Source: JAOADN01 sp049323795 (lineage in GTDB: Bacteria; Pseudomonadota; Alphaproteobacteria; Rhodobacterales; Rhodobacteraceae). Taken from it: a stretch of 64,000 nucleotides of DNA. Numbering within the stretch: the stretch's first letter is position 1; each line of letters starts with the position of its first letter. The stretch covers positions 1 to 64,000 of the forward strand of contig JBMOOH010000028.1 of the NCBI GenBank assembly GCA_049323795.1, read 5' to 3'. The position numbers and the translations under genes were made by a program. Below the pieces are notes generated by a model that made no database searches, had not been told where the DNA came from, and saw only the letters and a list, made by a program, of their open reading frames with translations. Below, piece by piece: positions 33,498-41,364 of the stretch.

Positions 33498-34487
33498 ATG
33501 CTTCTGTCGCAGTTCCGCCGGACGGATGGCCGGATCGCCGTGGTCGCCCGCGACGGCACCGAGGCGGCGATCGTGCGCGACACGGCCGGCACCTACGAGC
33601 TGGCCACCGAAGCGGCCGGCCGCGGCCTGGGCCTTGCCGCGGTGATCGGCGAGCGAGGGCTTGGCGAGGCCGTGGATCTGGAGCGCTTGGCGAGCGAGGG
33701 GCGGCTCGTGCTGCCGATCATGCACCCCGACCCCACCCATATGCACCTCACCGGCACCGGGCTTACGCATCTGGGGTCGGCCGCCGCGCGCGATGCGATG
33801 CATGCCAGGCTTCAGTCGGGCGATCTCACCGACTCGATGAAGATGTTCCGCATGGGGATCGAGGGGGGGCGCCCCGCCGCGGGGGCCGAGGGCGTTCAGC
33901 CGGAATGGTTCTACAAGGGCAATGGCCACACGGCCGTTCCGCCCGGAGGCGCTCTGGACTCCCCCGGCTTCGCGGGCGATGCGGGCGAGGAGCCCGAGAT
34001 CGCGGGGGTCTACCTGATTGCGGCCGATGGCCGACCGGTGCGCGTCGGCTGGTCGATCGCAAACGAATTCTCGGATCATGTGACCGAGCGCGTCAACTAC
34101 CTGTGGCTGGCCCACTCGAAGCTGAGACCTGCCTCGTTCGGGCCGGAAATCCTTGTGGGAGAGCTTCCGGCGGACGTGCGCGGGATGTCCCGGATCATCC
34201 GCGGCGGCCGCACGATCTGGGAAAAGCCGTTCCTGTCGGGCGAGGCGAACATGTCCCACAGCCTCGCCAACCTCGAACACCACCACTTCAAGTACGGCCT
34301 GTTCCGGAACCCCGGCGACGTTCACGTCCACATGTTCGGCACCGCCACCCTGAGCTTCGCGGACGGGATCCGGGCCGAGGCGGGGGACGTGTTCGAGATC
34401 GAGGCCGCGCCCTTCGGACTTGCCCTCCGCAACACGCTTGTCCAGCATCCGCCCGCGGGGCGGCCGGTGACGGTTGCGGCCCTCTGA
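33498..34487 (+). CDS. araD1: AraD1/GguC-family protein (FAH-fold sugar acid enzyme)
   Basis: This 329-residue protein belongs to the GguC/AraD1 family, annotated as L-arabonate-pathway dehydratase-like and related to the fumarylacetoacetate hydrolase fold. It shows the N-terminal family pattern MLLSQFRRTDGRIAVVARDG, PEWFYKGNGHT, EPEIAGVYLIAADG, IANEFSDHVTE and GEANMSHSLANLEHHHFKYG, with metal-binding acidic residues in these blocks. The gene follows chvE-gguAB in many alphaproteobacteria and links sugar uptake to sugar-acid catabolism. GGAGG precedes the ATG at 33498. The biochemical step is inferred from family, not proven. Confidence 0.85.
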   Translation: MLLSQFRRTDGRIAVVARDGTEAAIVRDTAGTYELATEAAGRGLGLAAVIGERGLGEAVDLERLASEGRLVLPIMHPDPTHMHLTGTGLTHLGSAAARDAMHARLQSGDLTDSMKMFRMGIEGGRPAAGAEGVQPEWFYKGNGHTAVPPGGALDSPGFAGDAGEEPEIAGVYLIAADGRPVRVGWSIANEFSDHVTERVNYLWLAHSKLRPASFGPEILVGELPADVRGMSRIIRGGRTIWEKPFLSGEANMSHSLANLEHHHFKYGLFRNPGDVHVHMFGTATLSFADGIRAEAGDVFEIEAAPFGLALRNTLVQHPPAGRPVTVAAL

Positions 34488-34498
34488 GCGGAACGAGG

Positions 34499-37400
34499 CT
34501 AGGACGACCCCGCCAGAAGCGCCGCGTTCCCGCCCGAGGCCGTCGTGTCGACGCTGATGTGCCGCTCGATCCGGCACCGCGCGCCCATGTCGGTTTCCGA
34601 AAGCAGCGGCAGGATCGGGCCGTCCCGGTCCGCCAGGGCCTGCCGGAGCGGGGCAAGCCGCGCCGGACCGGCCCAGCAGGCGACCGCGTCGAAGCCGGAC
34701 AGCTCTGCCAGGGCGGCCGGTTCGAGCGTTCCGTCCACCGCGTCCCACCCCGTCGCGCCCGGCGCGACGCGGACATGCGTGCAGCCGTTGTCGCGGGCGA
34801 TACCGGCCTGACGCTGGGCGGCATCGGCCGTCGGCCCGAGGCACAGGACGAGCCCGCGGCCGTATTCGGACAGCCGGTTCGATTCGCCGGTCGGCCCGGG
34901 CAGCTCGCGCGTCGAGAGGGCCCCGCGGTCAGCCCCGCCCGTGCCGCTGAAGCCGCGGCGGAGCGCGGCGTCGATGGCCCGCTGCACCGCCGCGGCATCG
35001 GCTGCGGGACCGGGGGCGGGACCGGGGGCGCCGTCGGCGGCGGGCATCGGCCCGGCGCGGACCAGACGGGCCGCGTAGGCCGGGCCGCCGGCCTTGGGTC
35101 CGGTGCCCGAAAGGCCCTCGCCGCCGAACGGCTGGCTTCCGACCACCGCTCCGATCTGGTTGCGGTTGATGTAGAGGTTGCCGGCCTTCAGCCGCTTCGT
35201 GACCTGATCCACCCGGTCGTCGATCCGGCTGTGCATGGCGAAGGTCAGGCCGTACCCGGTCGCGTTGATCGCATCGACCACGCGGTCGAGCTCGCCCGAT
35301 GCGAAGGTCGCAACGTGGAGGACGGGCCCGAACACCTCGCGCTCCAGTTCGGCGATGCCGTTCAGGCGGATGACGGCCGGTCCGACAAACGATCCGGCCC
35401 GTGGCGCTTCGACCTGCTTCACGAGCCGTCCGGCGGCCCGCGCCGCCGCGATGTGGCGGTCGATGTCCCGGCGCGCGGCGTCCGAGATCACCGGGCCGAT
35501 GTCGGTGGCCGGATCCCACGGGTCGCCCAGCGACAGCTCGTCCATCGCGCCCGCCAGCATCCGCAGGATCGGTTCGGCCACCTCCTCCTGGATGAAGAGC
35601 ATCCTGAGCGCCGAGCAGCGCTGGCCGGCGGACTGGAATGCCGAGGCGACGATGTCGCGCACCGCCTGCTCGGGCAGGGCGGTCGAGTCCACGACCATCG
35701 CGTTCAGGCCCCCGGTCTCGGCGATCAGGGGGGCGACCGGGTTGGCGCGGGCGAGGGCGCGGTTGATCGACTGTGCGGTCGCGGTGGATCCGGTGAAGAC
35801 CAGCGCGTCGATCCCCGGATCCGAGGCGAGGGCGGCGCCGACGGTCCGCCCCGGTCCGGGAAGAAGCTGCAGGGCGGTGGGCGGTACACCCGCCCGGTGA
35901 AGAAGCCCTGCCGCGAGCGCCGCTGTCAGGGTCGTTGCCTCGGCCGGCTTGGCGAGCACGGCGTTCCCCGCGGCGAGCGGCGCAGCGACCGACCCGGTGA
36001 AGATGGCGAGGGGGAAGTTCCAGGGCGAGATCGCCGCGACCCTGCCGCGCGGCGGGGCGTCAAGCTCCAGGCCGCGCGCCGCGTAGTAGCGCAGGAAGTC
36101 CACCGCTTCGCGCAATTCGGAAACGGCGTCGCGCGCCGTCTTGCCGGCCTCGCGCGCGAGAAGCGCGAAGAACTCGCCGGCGTTCTCCTCGTAGAGGTCG
36201 GCCGCGCGGTTCAGGATCCTGGCGCGGTCGGCCGCCGGGACGGTCCAGGGGAGGGCGGCGGCCACTGCGGCGGCGACATCGGCGGCGGTCGCCTCGGCCA
36301 CGTGACCCGCGAGGACGGAGGGATCGGCGGGCGACCGCACCTCGACGCCCGGGCGCGGCGTGCCGGCGCCCCCGCCCGGCACCGCGAGGATCGGCCCGGC
36401 GGACCATGTGGCATTCAGGAACGGCGCACGGACCTCTGCGAATGCCCCGAGCCCCTGCGGACTGGCGATGTCCCAGCCCGTCGAGTTCACCCGCTCGGGG
36501 GCGAAGAGCCGGGCCGGCGGCACGACGGCACGGTTCGGACCTGCGGCGGCGAGGGCTTCGAACGGGTCGGCCGCGACCCGCTCGGGCGGAACGGACGGAT
36601 CGACGATCTGGTTCACGAACGAGCTGTTCGCCCCGTTCTCCAGAAGGCGCCGCACCAGATAGGCAAGAAGGTCGCGGTGCGCTCCGACAGGCGCATAGAT
36701 CCGGCAGCGGGTGCGATTCCGGGACAGCACGATGTCGTGCAGGCGTTCGCCCATGCCATGCAGGCGCTGGAACTCGAAGGACGAGGGGTCGTCCGTCATT
36801 TCCAGGATGGCGGCCACCGTATGGGCATTGTGCGTGGCGAACTGCGGATAGATGCGGTCGGTCAGGCCGAGGAGCTTCTGCGCGTTGCAGAGGTAGGAAA
36901 CATCTGTGGCGGCCTTGCGGGTGAAGACGGGAAAGTCGGCAAGGCCATCGACCTGGGCGCGCTTTATCTCGCTGTCCCAGTAGGCGCCCTTCACGAGGCG
37001 CACCATGATCCGCCGGTCGAGCCTGTCGGCCAGCGCATGGAGCCAGTCGATGACCGGCGCGGCCCGCTTGCCGTAGGCCTGCACGACCACCCCGAACCCG
37101 TCCCAGCCCGCAAGACCGGGATCGCGCAGCACCGCCTCGATCACGTCGAGCGACAGATCGAGCCGGTCGGCCTCTTCCGCGTCGATGTTCAGGCCCAGTC
37201 CGGCGGCCGCCGCCCGCTGTGCCAGTTCGCGGAGCCTCGGCACGAGCTCATCCGTCACGCGCACGGCCTTGGCCGTCTCGTAGCGCGGGTGCAGGGCCGA
37301 AAGCTTCACGGAGATGCCGGGATTGGCGCGGACATCGGATCCCCTGGCAGTCTCTGCAAGTCGAACGACCGCGCCGGAATAGGCATGGTGATAGGCCTCG

Positions 37401-38014
37401 GCATCCGCGGCCGTCATCGCCGCCTCTCCCAGCATGTCGTAGGAGAACGTGTAGCCCTGGGCGGCCCGGCCTGCACCGCGCCGAACCGCCTCGTCGATCG
37501 TCTGTCCGAGGACGAACTGGCGGCCCATCTCCTTCATGGCCCGCGCCACCGCTGCGCGGATCACCGGTTCGCCGAGGCGGCGGACCAGACCGTGCAGGAC
37601 CGAGGCCATGCCCTCGCCGTCCTGGAGCACCTTTCCGGTCAGCATCAGCGCCCATGTCGAGGCATTCACGAGGGGCGAGGAGGAGCGCCCGATGTGCCTG
37701 CCCCAGGCCGAGGGCGCGATCTTGTCCTCGATCAGCGCGTCCATGGTTTCGGCGTCGGGAACGCGCAGCAGGGCTTCGGCAAGGCACATGAGGGCGACCC
37801 CCTCGCGCGTCGAGAGCCCGTATTCGGCCAGAAAGACCTCCATCAGGCCGGGTCGGGCATCCGACCGGATGGCGCGGACCAGCGACACCGCCCCGCGGAC
37901 GGCGGCCTGGCGGGTCGCCTCGCCGGGTGCGTGCCGCATCAGTGCGCCGAGAACCTCCTCCTCGGGTGCCCGGTGGGCCGCGGTGATGGCGTCTCGCAGT
38001 GTGGCCGGGGTCAT
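34499..38014 (-). CDS. putA: bifunctional proline dehydrogenase / glutamate-semialdehyde dehydrogenase PutA
   Basis: This 1171-residue enzyme oxidises proline to glutamate in two steps. The FAD-dependent PRODH barrel lies at about residues 60-470 (VRLVKGAYWDSEIKRAQ, FATHNAHTVA, FEFQRLHGMGERLHD). An NAD-dependent aldehyde dehydrogenase domain occupies about 520-1000, with general base Glu in IAETGGLNAM and nucleophile Cys800 in SAGQRCSALR. A C-terminal extension follows, with a repeat-rich linker (GPAPGPAAD). The N-terminal ribbon-helix-helix DNA-binding domain of E. coli PutA is absent, so it is bifunctional, with regulation left to the divergent Lrp-type gene. GGAGCACCCG precedes the ATG. 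It associates with the inner membrane when reduced, as is known for the family. Confidence 0.95.
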   Translation of the reverse strand: MTPATLRDAITAAHRAPEEEVLGALMRHAPGEATRQAAVRGAVSLVRAIRSDARPGLMEVFLAEYGLSTREGVALMCLAEALLRVPDAETMDALIEDKIAPSAWGRHIGRSSSPLVNASTWALMLTGKVLQDGEGMASVLHGLVRRLGEPVIRAAVARAMKEMGRQFVLGQTIDEAVRRGAGRAAQGYTFSYDMLGEAAMTAADAEAYHHAYSGAVVRLAETARGSDVRANPGISVKLSALHPRYETAKAVRVTDELVPRLRELAQRAAAAGLGLNIDAEEADRLDLSLDVIEAVLRDPGLAGWDGFGVVVQAYGKRAAPVIDWLHALADRLDRRIMVRLVKGAYWDSEIKRAQVDGLADFPVFTRKAATDVSYLCNAQKLLGLTDRIYPQFATHNAHTVAAILEMTDDPSSFEFQRLHGMGERLHDIVLSRNRTRCRIYAPVGAHRDLLAYLVRRLLENGANSSFVNQIVDPSVPPERVAADPFEALAAAGPNRAVVPPARLFAPERVNSTGWDIASPQGLGAFAEVRAPFLNATWSAGPILAVPGGGAGTPRPGVEVRSPADPSVLAGHVAEATAADVAAAVAAALPWTVPAADRARILNRAADLYEENAGEFFALLAREAGKTARDAVSELREAVDFLRYYAARGLELDAPPRGRVAAISPWNFPLAIFTGSVAAPLAAGNAVLAKPAEATTLTAALAAGLLHRAGVPPTALQLLPGPGRTVGAALASDPGIDALVFTGSTATAQSINRALARANPVAPLIAETGGLNAMVVDSTALPEQAVRDIVASAFQSAGQRCSALRMLFIQEEVAEPILRMLAGAMDELSLGDPWDPATDIGPVISDAARRDIDRHIAAARAAGRLVKQVEAPRAGSFVGPAVIRLNGIAELEREVFGPVLHVATFASGELDRVVDAINATGYGLTFAMHSRIDDRVDQVTKRLKAGNLYINRNQIGAVVGSQPFGGEGLSGTGPKAGGPAYAARLVRAGPMPAADGAPGPAPGPAADAAAVQRAIDAALRRGFSGTGGADRGALSTRELPGPTGESNRLSEYGRGLVLCLGPTADAAQRQAGIARDNGCTHVRVAPGATGWDAVDGTLEPAALAELSGFDAVACWAGPARLAPLRQALADRDGPILPLLSETDMGARCRIERHISVDTTASGGNAALLAGSS

Positions 38015-38060
38015 CGGGTGCTCCTGTCCTTCCGTGCCGCGAACATAACATTCGCCTTGC

Positions 38061-38073
38061 GGGACATGTGCCC
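38061..38073. promoter_or_regulatory. candidate operator between putA and putR
   Basis: The 117-bp divergent gap holds an imperfect palindrome, gggacatgtgccc, with central acatgt. It lies 47 bp upstream of putA and 59 bp upstream of putR, a suitable place for Lrp-type PutR control. Site assignment is a guess from symmetry and position. Confidence 0.35.
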
Positions 38074-38131
38074 GAAGTTGAGGATGCCACAGGCGGAATG
38101 CCCGATCTTTGGCCCGATCACAGGACGCAGG

Positions 38132-38611
38132 ATGGCACCGGACCCGGCAGACGGCCGACTTGACGAGATAGACCGTGCCATCCTGAGGGCGCTTTGCCGC
38201 GACGGAAGGCTGACGGTCACGGAACTTGCCGCCCGGGTCGGCCTGTCGAAGAGTCCCACGCAGGTCCGCCTCACGCGCCTTCAGGCCGCGGGATACATTC
38301 TGGGATTCCGTGCCGTCATCGACCCTGCAAGGCTCGGCCTCGCCCACATCGCCTTTGTCGAGGTGCGGCTCAAGGATACGACTGAAGCCGCGCTGCGGGC
38401 CTTCAATGCGGCGGTGCGGGAGGTGCCGGAGATCGAGGAATGCCACATGATCGCAGGCGCCTTCGATTACCTGCTTAAGGTGCGGACCGAGGACATCCGG
38501 CGCTATCGGGACGTGCTGGGCGAGACAATCAGCGCCCTGCCGCACGTCTCGACCACCTCCACCCACGTGGCGATGGAAGCCGTGAAGGATGATGCGATGC
38601 TGAAGCTCTAG
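38132..38611 (+). CDS. putR: Lrp/AsnC-family regulator, PutR-like
   Basis: This 159-residue protein has an N-terminal helix-turn-helix (LDEIDRAILRALCRDGRLTV, VGLSKSPTQVRLTRL) and a C-terminal RAM domain for amino-acid sensing and oligomerisation (AFVEVRLKDTTEAALRAF, CHMIAGAFDYLLKVRTED). It is divergent from putA, as is PutR of Rhodobacter capsulatus, which activates putA in response to proline. The ATG at 38132 follows AGGACGCAGG. The gene could also be autoregulated. Family assignment is firm; the regulatory target is inferred from position. Confidence 0.9.
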   Translation: MAPDPADGRLDEIDRAILRALCRDGRLTVTELAARVGLSKSPTQVRLTRLQAAGYILGFRAVIDPARLGLAHIAFVEVRLKDTTEAALRAFNAAVREVPEIEECHMIAGAFDYLLKVRTEDIRRYRDVLGETISALPHVSTTSTHVAMEAVKDDAMLKL

Positions 38612-38674
38612 CAGCGGATGGTTCGCTGGCGCGAGGACGCCGATCCTCGCCGCCGGATGACCGCCGCGCCGCGG

Positions 38675-38953
38675 CTATTCCGCGGCGATGCCGAAGCGGA
38701 GCCGTTCGCGCAGGGACCGCGACTTCATGCATATGGCAACGACATAGGCCGAAGGGCCGACCCGGGACACCAGTTCCGCGAGCGTGGGCGGGCGCTCGAA
38801 CCGCTCTTCCCACGTGCCCTCGCCGTCGCGCGTCACCGTCACCCGGCATTCCCGCAAGGTGCCCAGCGCCCGGACCCGCTGCCTGCGCGCCTTCGCCAGA
38901 AGCCTGTGCCCGACTTCGCCCGACAGACGGTCAACGAGTTCCTCAGCGATCAT
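38675..38953 (-). CDS. small conserved protein of unknown function, intact copy
   Basis: This is a 92-residue protein from the ATG at 38953 (a GTG at 38965 would add four residues). It is Arg-rich, with EELVDRLSGEVGHRLL at the start, RVTVTRDGEGTWEERFERPP in the middle and a C-terminal KSRSLRERLRFGIAAE. The next gene on the same strand encodes a clear paralog (shared EEL-RLS-E, TVTRDG-TWEE-F-RPPTL, RSLRER-----AAE), which argues that both are or were real genes. No membrane segment, signal peptide or known domain is recognised. It converges with putR, with a 63-bp gap. Confidence 0.7.
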   Translation of the reverse strand: MIAEELVDRLSGEVGHRLLAKARRQRVRALGTLRECRVTVTRDGEGTWEERFERPPTLAELVSRVGPSAYVVAICMKSRSLRERLRFGIAAE

Positions 38954-39132
38954 CCGCGCCCCCACGGCTTTGCTTCGAACGGGATGCTTAAGGCGCGGTT
39001 TCCGCAGTAACCGGGCATAGCCAATCCCGCGACGTGGACCGCATTGTTGAGCGCATCCGGTTAAGGAAACGTTTCCTTCACCAGGACTGCCTGACGAGGA
39101 GCGCCGACCGGAATCCGCCGCCGCGTGACGAC

Positions 39133-39413
39133 CTACTCCGCCGCGACGCGCATGAGAAACCGCTCGCGCAGGCTCCGGCGGCGCATGGCGACCGCAACCA
39201 CGAAAACGTCCGCCCCGGCCGCTCGACGATGCGACCCAGCGTGGGCGGGCGGTCGAAATGTTCCTCCCACGTGGTGGTTCCGTCCCGGGTCAGGGTCACG
39301 ACGACCCTCGCGATCGAGGCGAGCGCCCGTCGCCGGCCGGCGCGGGCCCGATCCGTCAGAAGCCTGCCGGTTTCCGATGAAAGCCGTTCGATCAGTTCCT
39401 CGGAAATGCCCAT
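39133..39413 (-). pseudogene. frameshifted paralog of the small unknown protein
   Basis: From the ATG at 39413 the frame reads MGISEELIERLSSETGRLL and TLTRDGTTTWEEHFDRPPTL, aligned with the intact copy downstream. After VERPG the frame is lost; the continuation ADVFVVAVAMRRRSLRERFL and the end MRVAAE-stop lie in the next frame. One missing G in the run at 39213-39216 (four G where five are needed) repairs it and gives a 93-residue product. Read without repair, the frame gives an unrelated tail. A recent lesion or a homopolymer sequencing error would look the same. Confidence 0.72.
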
Positions 39414-39745
39414 CTGGTCCCCCAACCATTCGGTGCCGGCTTTTCTTCCGTGCCGGCCTGCAACCGGGCTACATCGCCGGGGCGGGTCGGTCAACGCGGC
39501 AGACGCCAGCCTTGCGAGGCTTTGCCTGAGCGGCGTCCGGGCTGCGGAAATCCGCCGAGGGTTCCGCCCTTATCCACTGGCATGGGCGTTGGGGCGCCGA
39601 CGGGCGCGGTCCGAATCGCCGGCATGTCGCCCTTCTCCCGGCCGCTTCCTGCTTCCACGCTGCCCATGCCTGCGCACATGCCCGGTTAACCAGCCCGACC
39701 TAACCTGCGGAAGGCACCGGCGAGGTGCCTTTGCGACGGTGCGAC
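39414..39745. other. intergenic region with 5' hairpin before the methyltransferase
   Basis: This 332-bp gap has no convincing gene. Near its right end, aaggcacc (39711-39718) and ggtgcctt (39724-39731) form a perfect 8-bp hairpin with a 5-base loop, 14 bp before the ATG of the methyltransferase gene. It overlaps the expected ribosome-binding region, so it could affect translation. No T-run follows, and it does not look like a terminator. Confidence 0.55.
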
Positions 39746-40678
39746 ATGAAAGCGATTCCTGAGCTTGATCCCGAGGAACTGACCCTTCTCGCGCGCCTCG
39801 CGCGGCGGGCCATGTGGGCCCCCGCGCCGCAGCGTGCCGCGCTGCAGGCCCAGAATGTCACGATCACCCCGGCGAACTTCTACTCGACCGTTCCGACGCT
39901 TTCTGAGATCGACCGGTCCTGGGAACATCGCAGCCCGGGCGAGGAAGTCTACAACAGCGGCCTTTTCGATGCGGCTTCAATGGCGCGGTGGATCGACCGC
40001 CTCATCCCGTTCGCACAGGAATTCGACCCTCCCGTCGAAGCGGAAGCGGGCAGCGCCGCATTCCACTGGCGCAATCCCGCCTTTTCGTTCAGCGACGCGA
40101 TGGCCTACTACTGCATGATCCGCGCACTTCGACCCGAGGGGATTGTCGAGGTCGGCTCGGGGTTCTCCAGCCTTGTCGCCGACCTCGCACTCTCGCGGAA
40201 CGGCACCGGCCGCCTGACGCTGATAGAGCCCCATCCGAAGCCCTTCCTGCGCACGCTCTCCACCCTCGACCGGCTGATCGAGCGGCCCGTGCAGGACCTT
40301 CCATTGTCCGAAACCGTCCGGGCGATCGAGGAGGCGGGGATGTGGTTCATCGACTCGACCCACACGGTCAAGGCCGGGAGCGACTGCCTCTGGCTCTACC
40401 TCAAGGTCATGCCGGCCCTTGCGAGGGAGGTCGTCGTGCATTCCCACGACATTTTCCTTCCCTTCGGATTTCCCCGCGCACCGATGCGGGAAAAGCAGGT
40501 CTACTGGACCGAGCAGTATCTTCTCTACGCCTATCTCCTGGAAAATCCGAGAACCGAGGTGCTGTTTTCCAGCACCTACGCGGCCGCACGTCTGCCGGCA
40601 GAGCTGGGAGACCTGATGGGCGGCAAGTATGCCGCAGGCGGCGGTTCGATCTGGTACCGGCAGGCCGGTCGCGGATGA
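39746..40678 (+). CDS. class I SAM-dependent methyltransferase-like protein
   Basis: This 310-residue protein has a Rossmann-type SAM-binding core: GIVEVGSGFSSLVADLAL (motif I, with E-x-G-x-G), LTLIEPHPKPFLRTL (motif II acidic residue) and the D-S-T-H segment MWFIDSTHTVKAGSD. It resembles the Methyltransf_24 group found in surface-polysaccharide and rhamnosyl clusters. A long N-terminal helix region (residues 1-95) precedes the core. ATG at 39746 chosen over an upstream one giving MPLRRCD. It stands alone; the 5' hairpin may control it. Substrate unknown. Confidence 0.75.
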   Translation: MKAIPELDPEELTLLARLARRAMWAPAPQRAALQAQNVTITPANFYSTVPTLSEIDRSWEHRSPGEEVYNSGLFDAASMARWIDRLIPFAQEFDPPVEAEAGSAAFHWRNPAFSFSDAMAYYCMIRALRPEGIVEVGSGFSSLVADLALSRNGTGRLTLIEPHPKPFLRTLSTLDRLIERPVQDLPLSETVRAIEEAGMWFIDSTHTVKAGSDCLWLYLKVMPALAREVVVHSHDIFLPFGFPRAPMREKQVYWTEQYLLYAYLLENPRTEVLFSSTYAAARLPAELGDLMGGKYAAGGGSIWYRQAGRG

Positions 40679-40883
40679 GGTGCCAGTCATGCAAGGCCGG
40701 TGATGCAAGGCCGGTGATGACGGGCGCCGCCGGAGTGCGCGCAGGCCGCCTGATGCAAGCCCGGCACGGGCGGGAGAACACGCCGGAAGCGGTCCCTGGG
40801 GCGATAGCCTGCGGGCAGATCCGATCAGCCCGATCGCCGGCGCGGCGGCCAGCCTGGCGGCCGGCGCGGTGCCGGTGGCCGGG

Positions 40884-41090
40884 TCAGAGCAGCTTCAGGT
40901 CCGACGCCGAAGAGCGGCCGTCGCGCCCGGACTGGAGTTCGTAGCTGACCTTCTGGTTGTCATTCAGCGTCTTCAGGCCGGCGCGTTCCACCGCCGAGAT
41001 GTGCACGAACACGTCCTTGCCGCCGTCATCCGGGGCGATGAAGCCGTAGCCTTTCGTCGTATTGAACCACTTGACCGTTCCGGTGGCCAT
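40884..41090 (-). CDS. cold-shock protein (CspA family)
   Basis: This 68-residue single CSD protein shows GTVKWFNTTKGYGFI (RNP1) and KDVFVHISAVERAG (RNP2), ending at LKLL. It binds single-stranded RNA/DNA and acts as an RNA chaperone in the cytoplasm. The ATG at 41090 gives the standard length; an upstream in-frame extension to 41174 is not family-like. A purine-rich GAGAGAGGGA lies directly before the start. Its 5' flank (274 bp up to thrS) could be a long leader, as is usual for csp genes; no structure was assigned. Confidence 0.95.
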   Translation of the reverse strand: MATGTVKWFNTTKGYGFIAPDDGGKDVFVHISAVERAGLKTLNDNQKVSYELQSGRDGRSSASDLKLL

Positions 41091-41364
41091 TCCCTCTCTC
41101 TCCATTCGTGTTCCCCGCAGCGAGATTGCCGGGGCCGTGCAGCCAGGTCTTTCGCGGTCGTCCGGCTGCCCCATGGCGAGGGAGGCGGTAGGAAAGTCTG
41201 CGTCACGCAGGCGGGAGCATCACCGAGACCCCGCCGGAAATCAAGAAAAATGGCGAAACGCACCGTAGCCGGCCGCCGTCCGCAGGATCCGCGGGCAGGG
41301 ACCGGCACAGTGCGGAAGCCTCTGGCGCAGAAGGGAAAGCAGCGGCAAGCGGGGCCGCCCGGTA

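Noticed and set aside
33905..38611. A 1568-codon plus-strand frame opposite putA running into putR
   Set aside because: Only its last ~160 codons are real (putR). The rest is the antisense of putA with biased composition.
39491..39679. Small minus-strand frame (62 codons) between the unknown paralogs and the methyltransferase
   Set aside because: No ribosome site, domain or paralog supports it; composition looks like non-coding GC-rich DNA.
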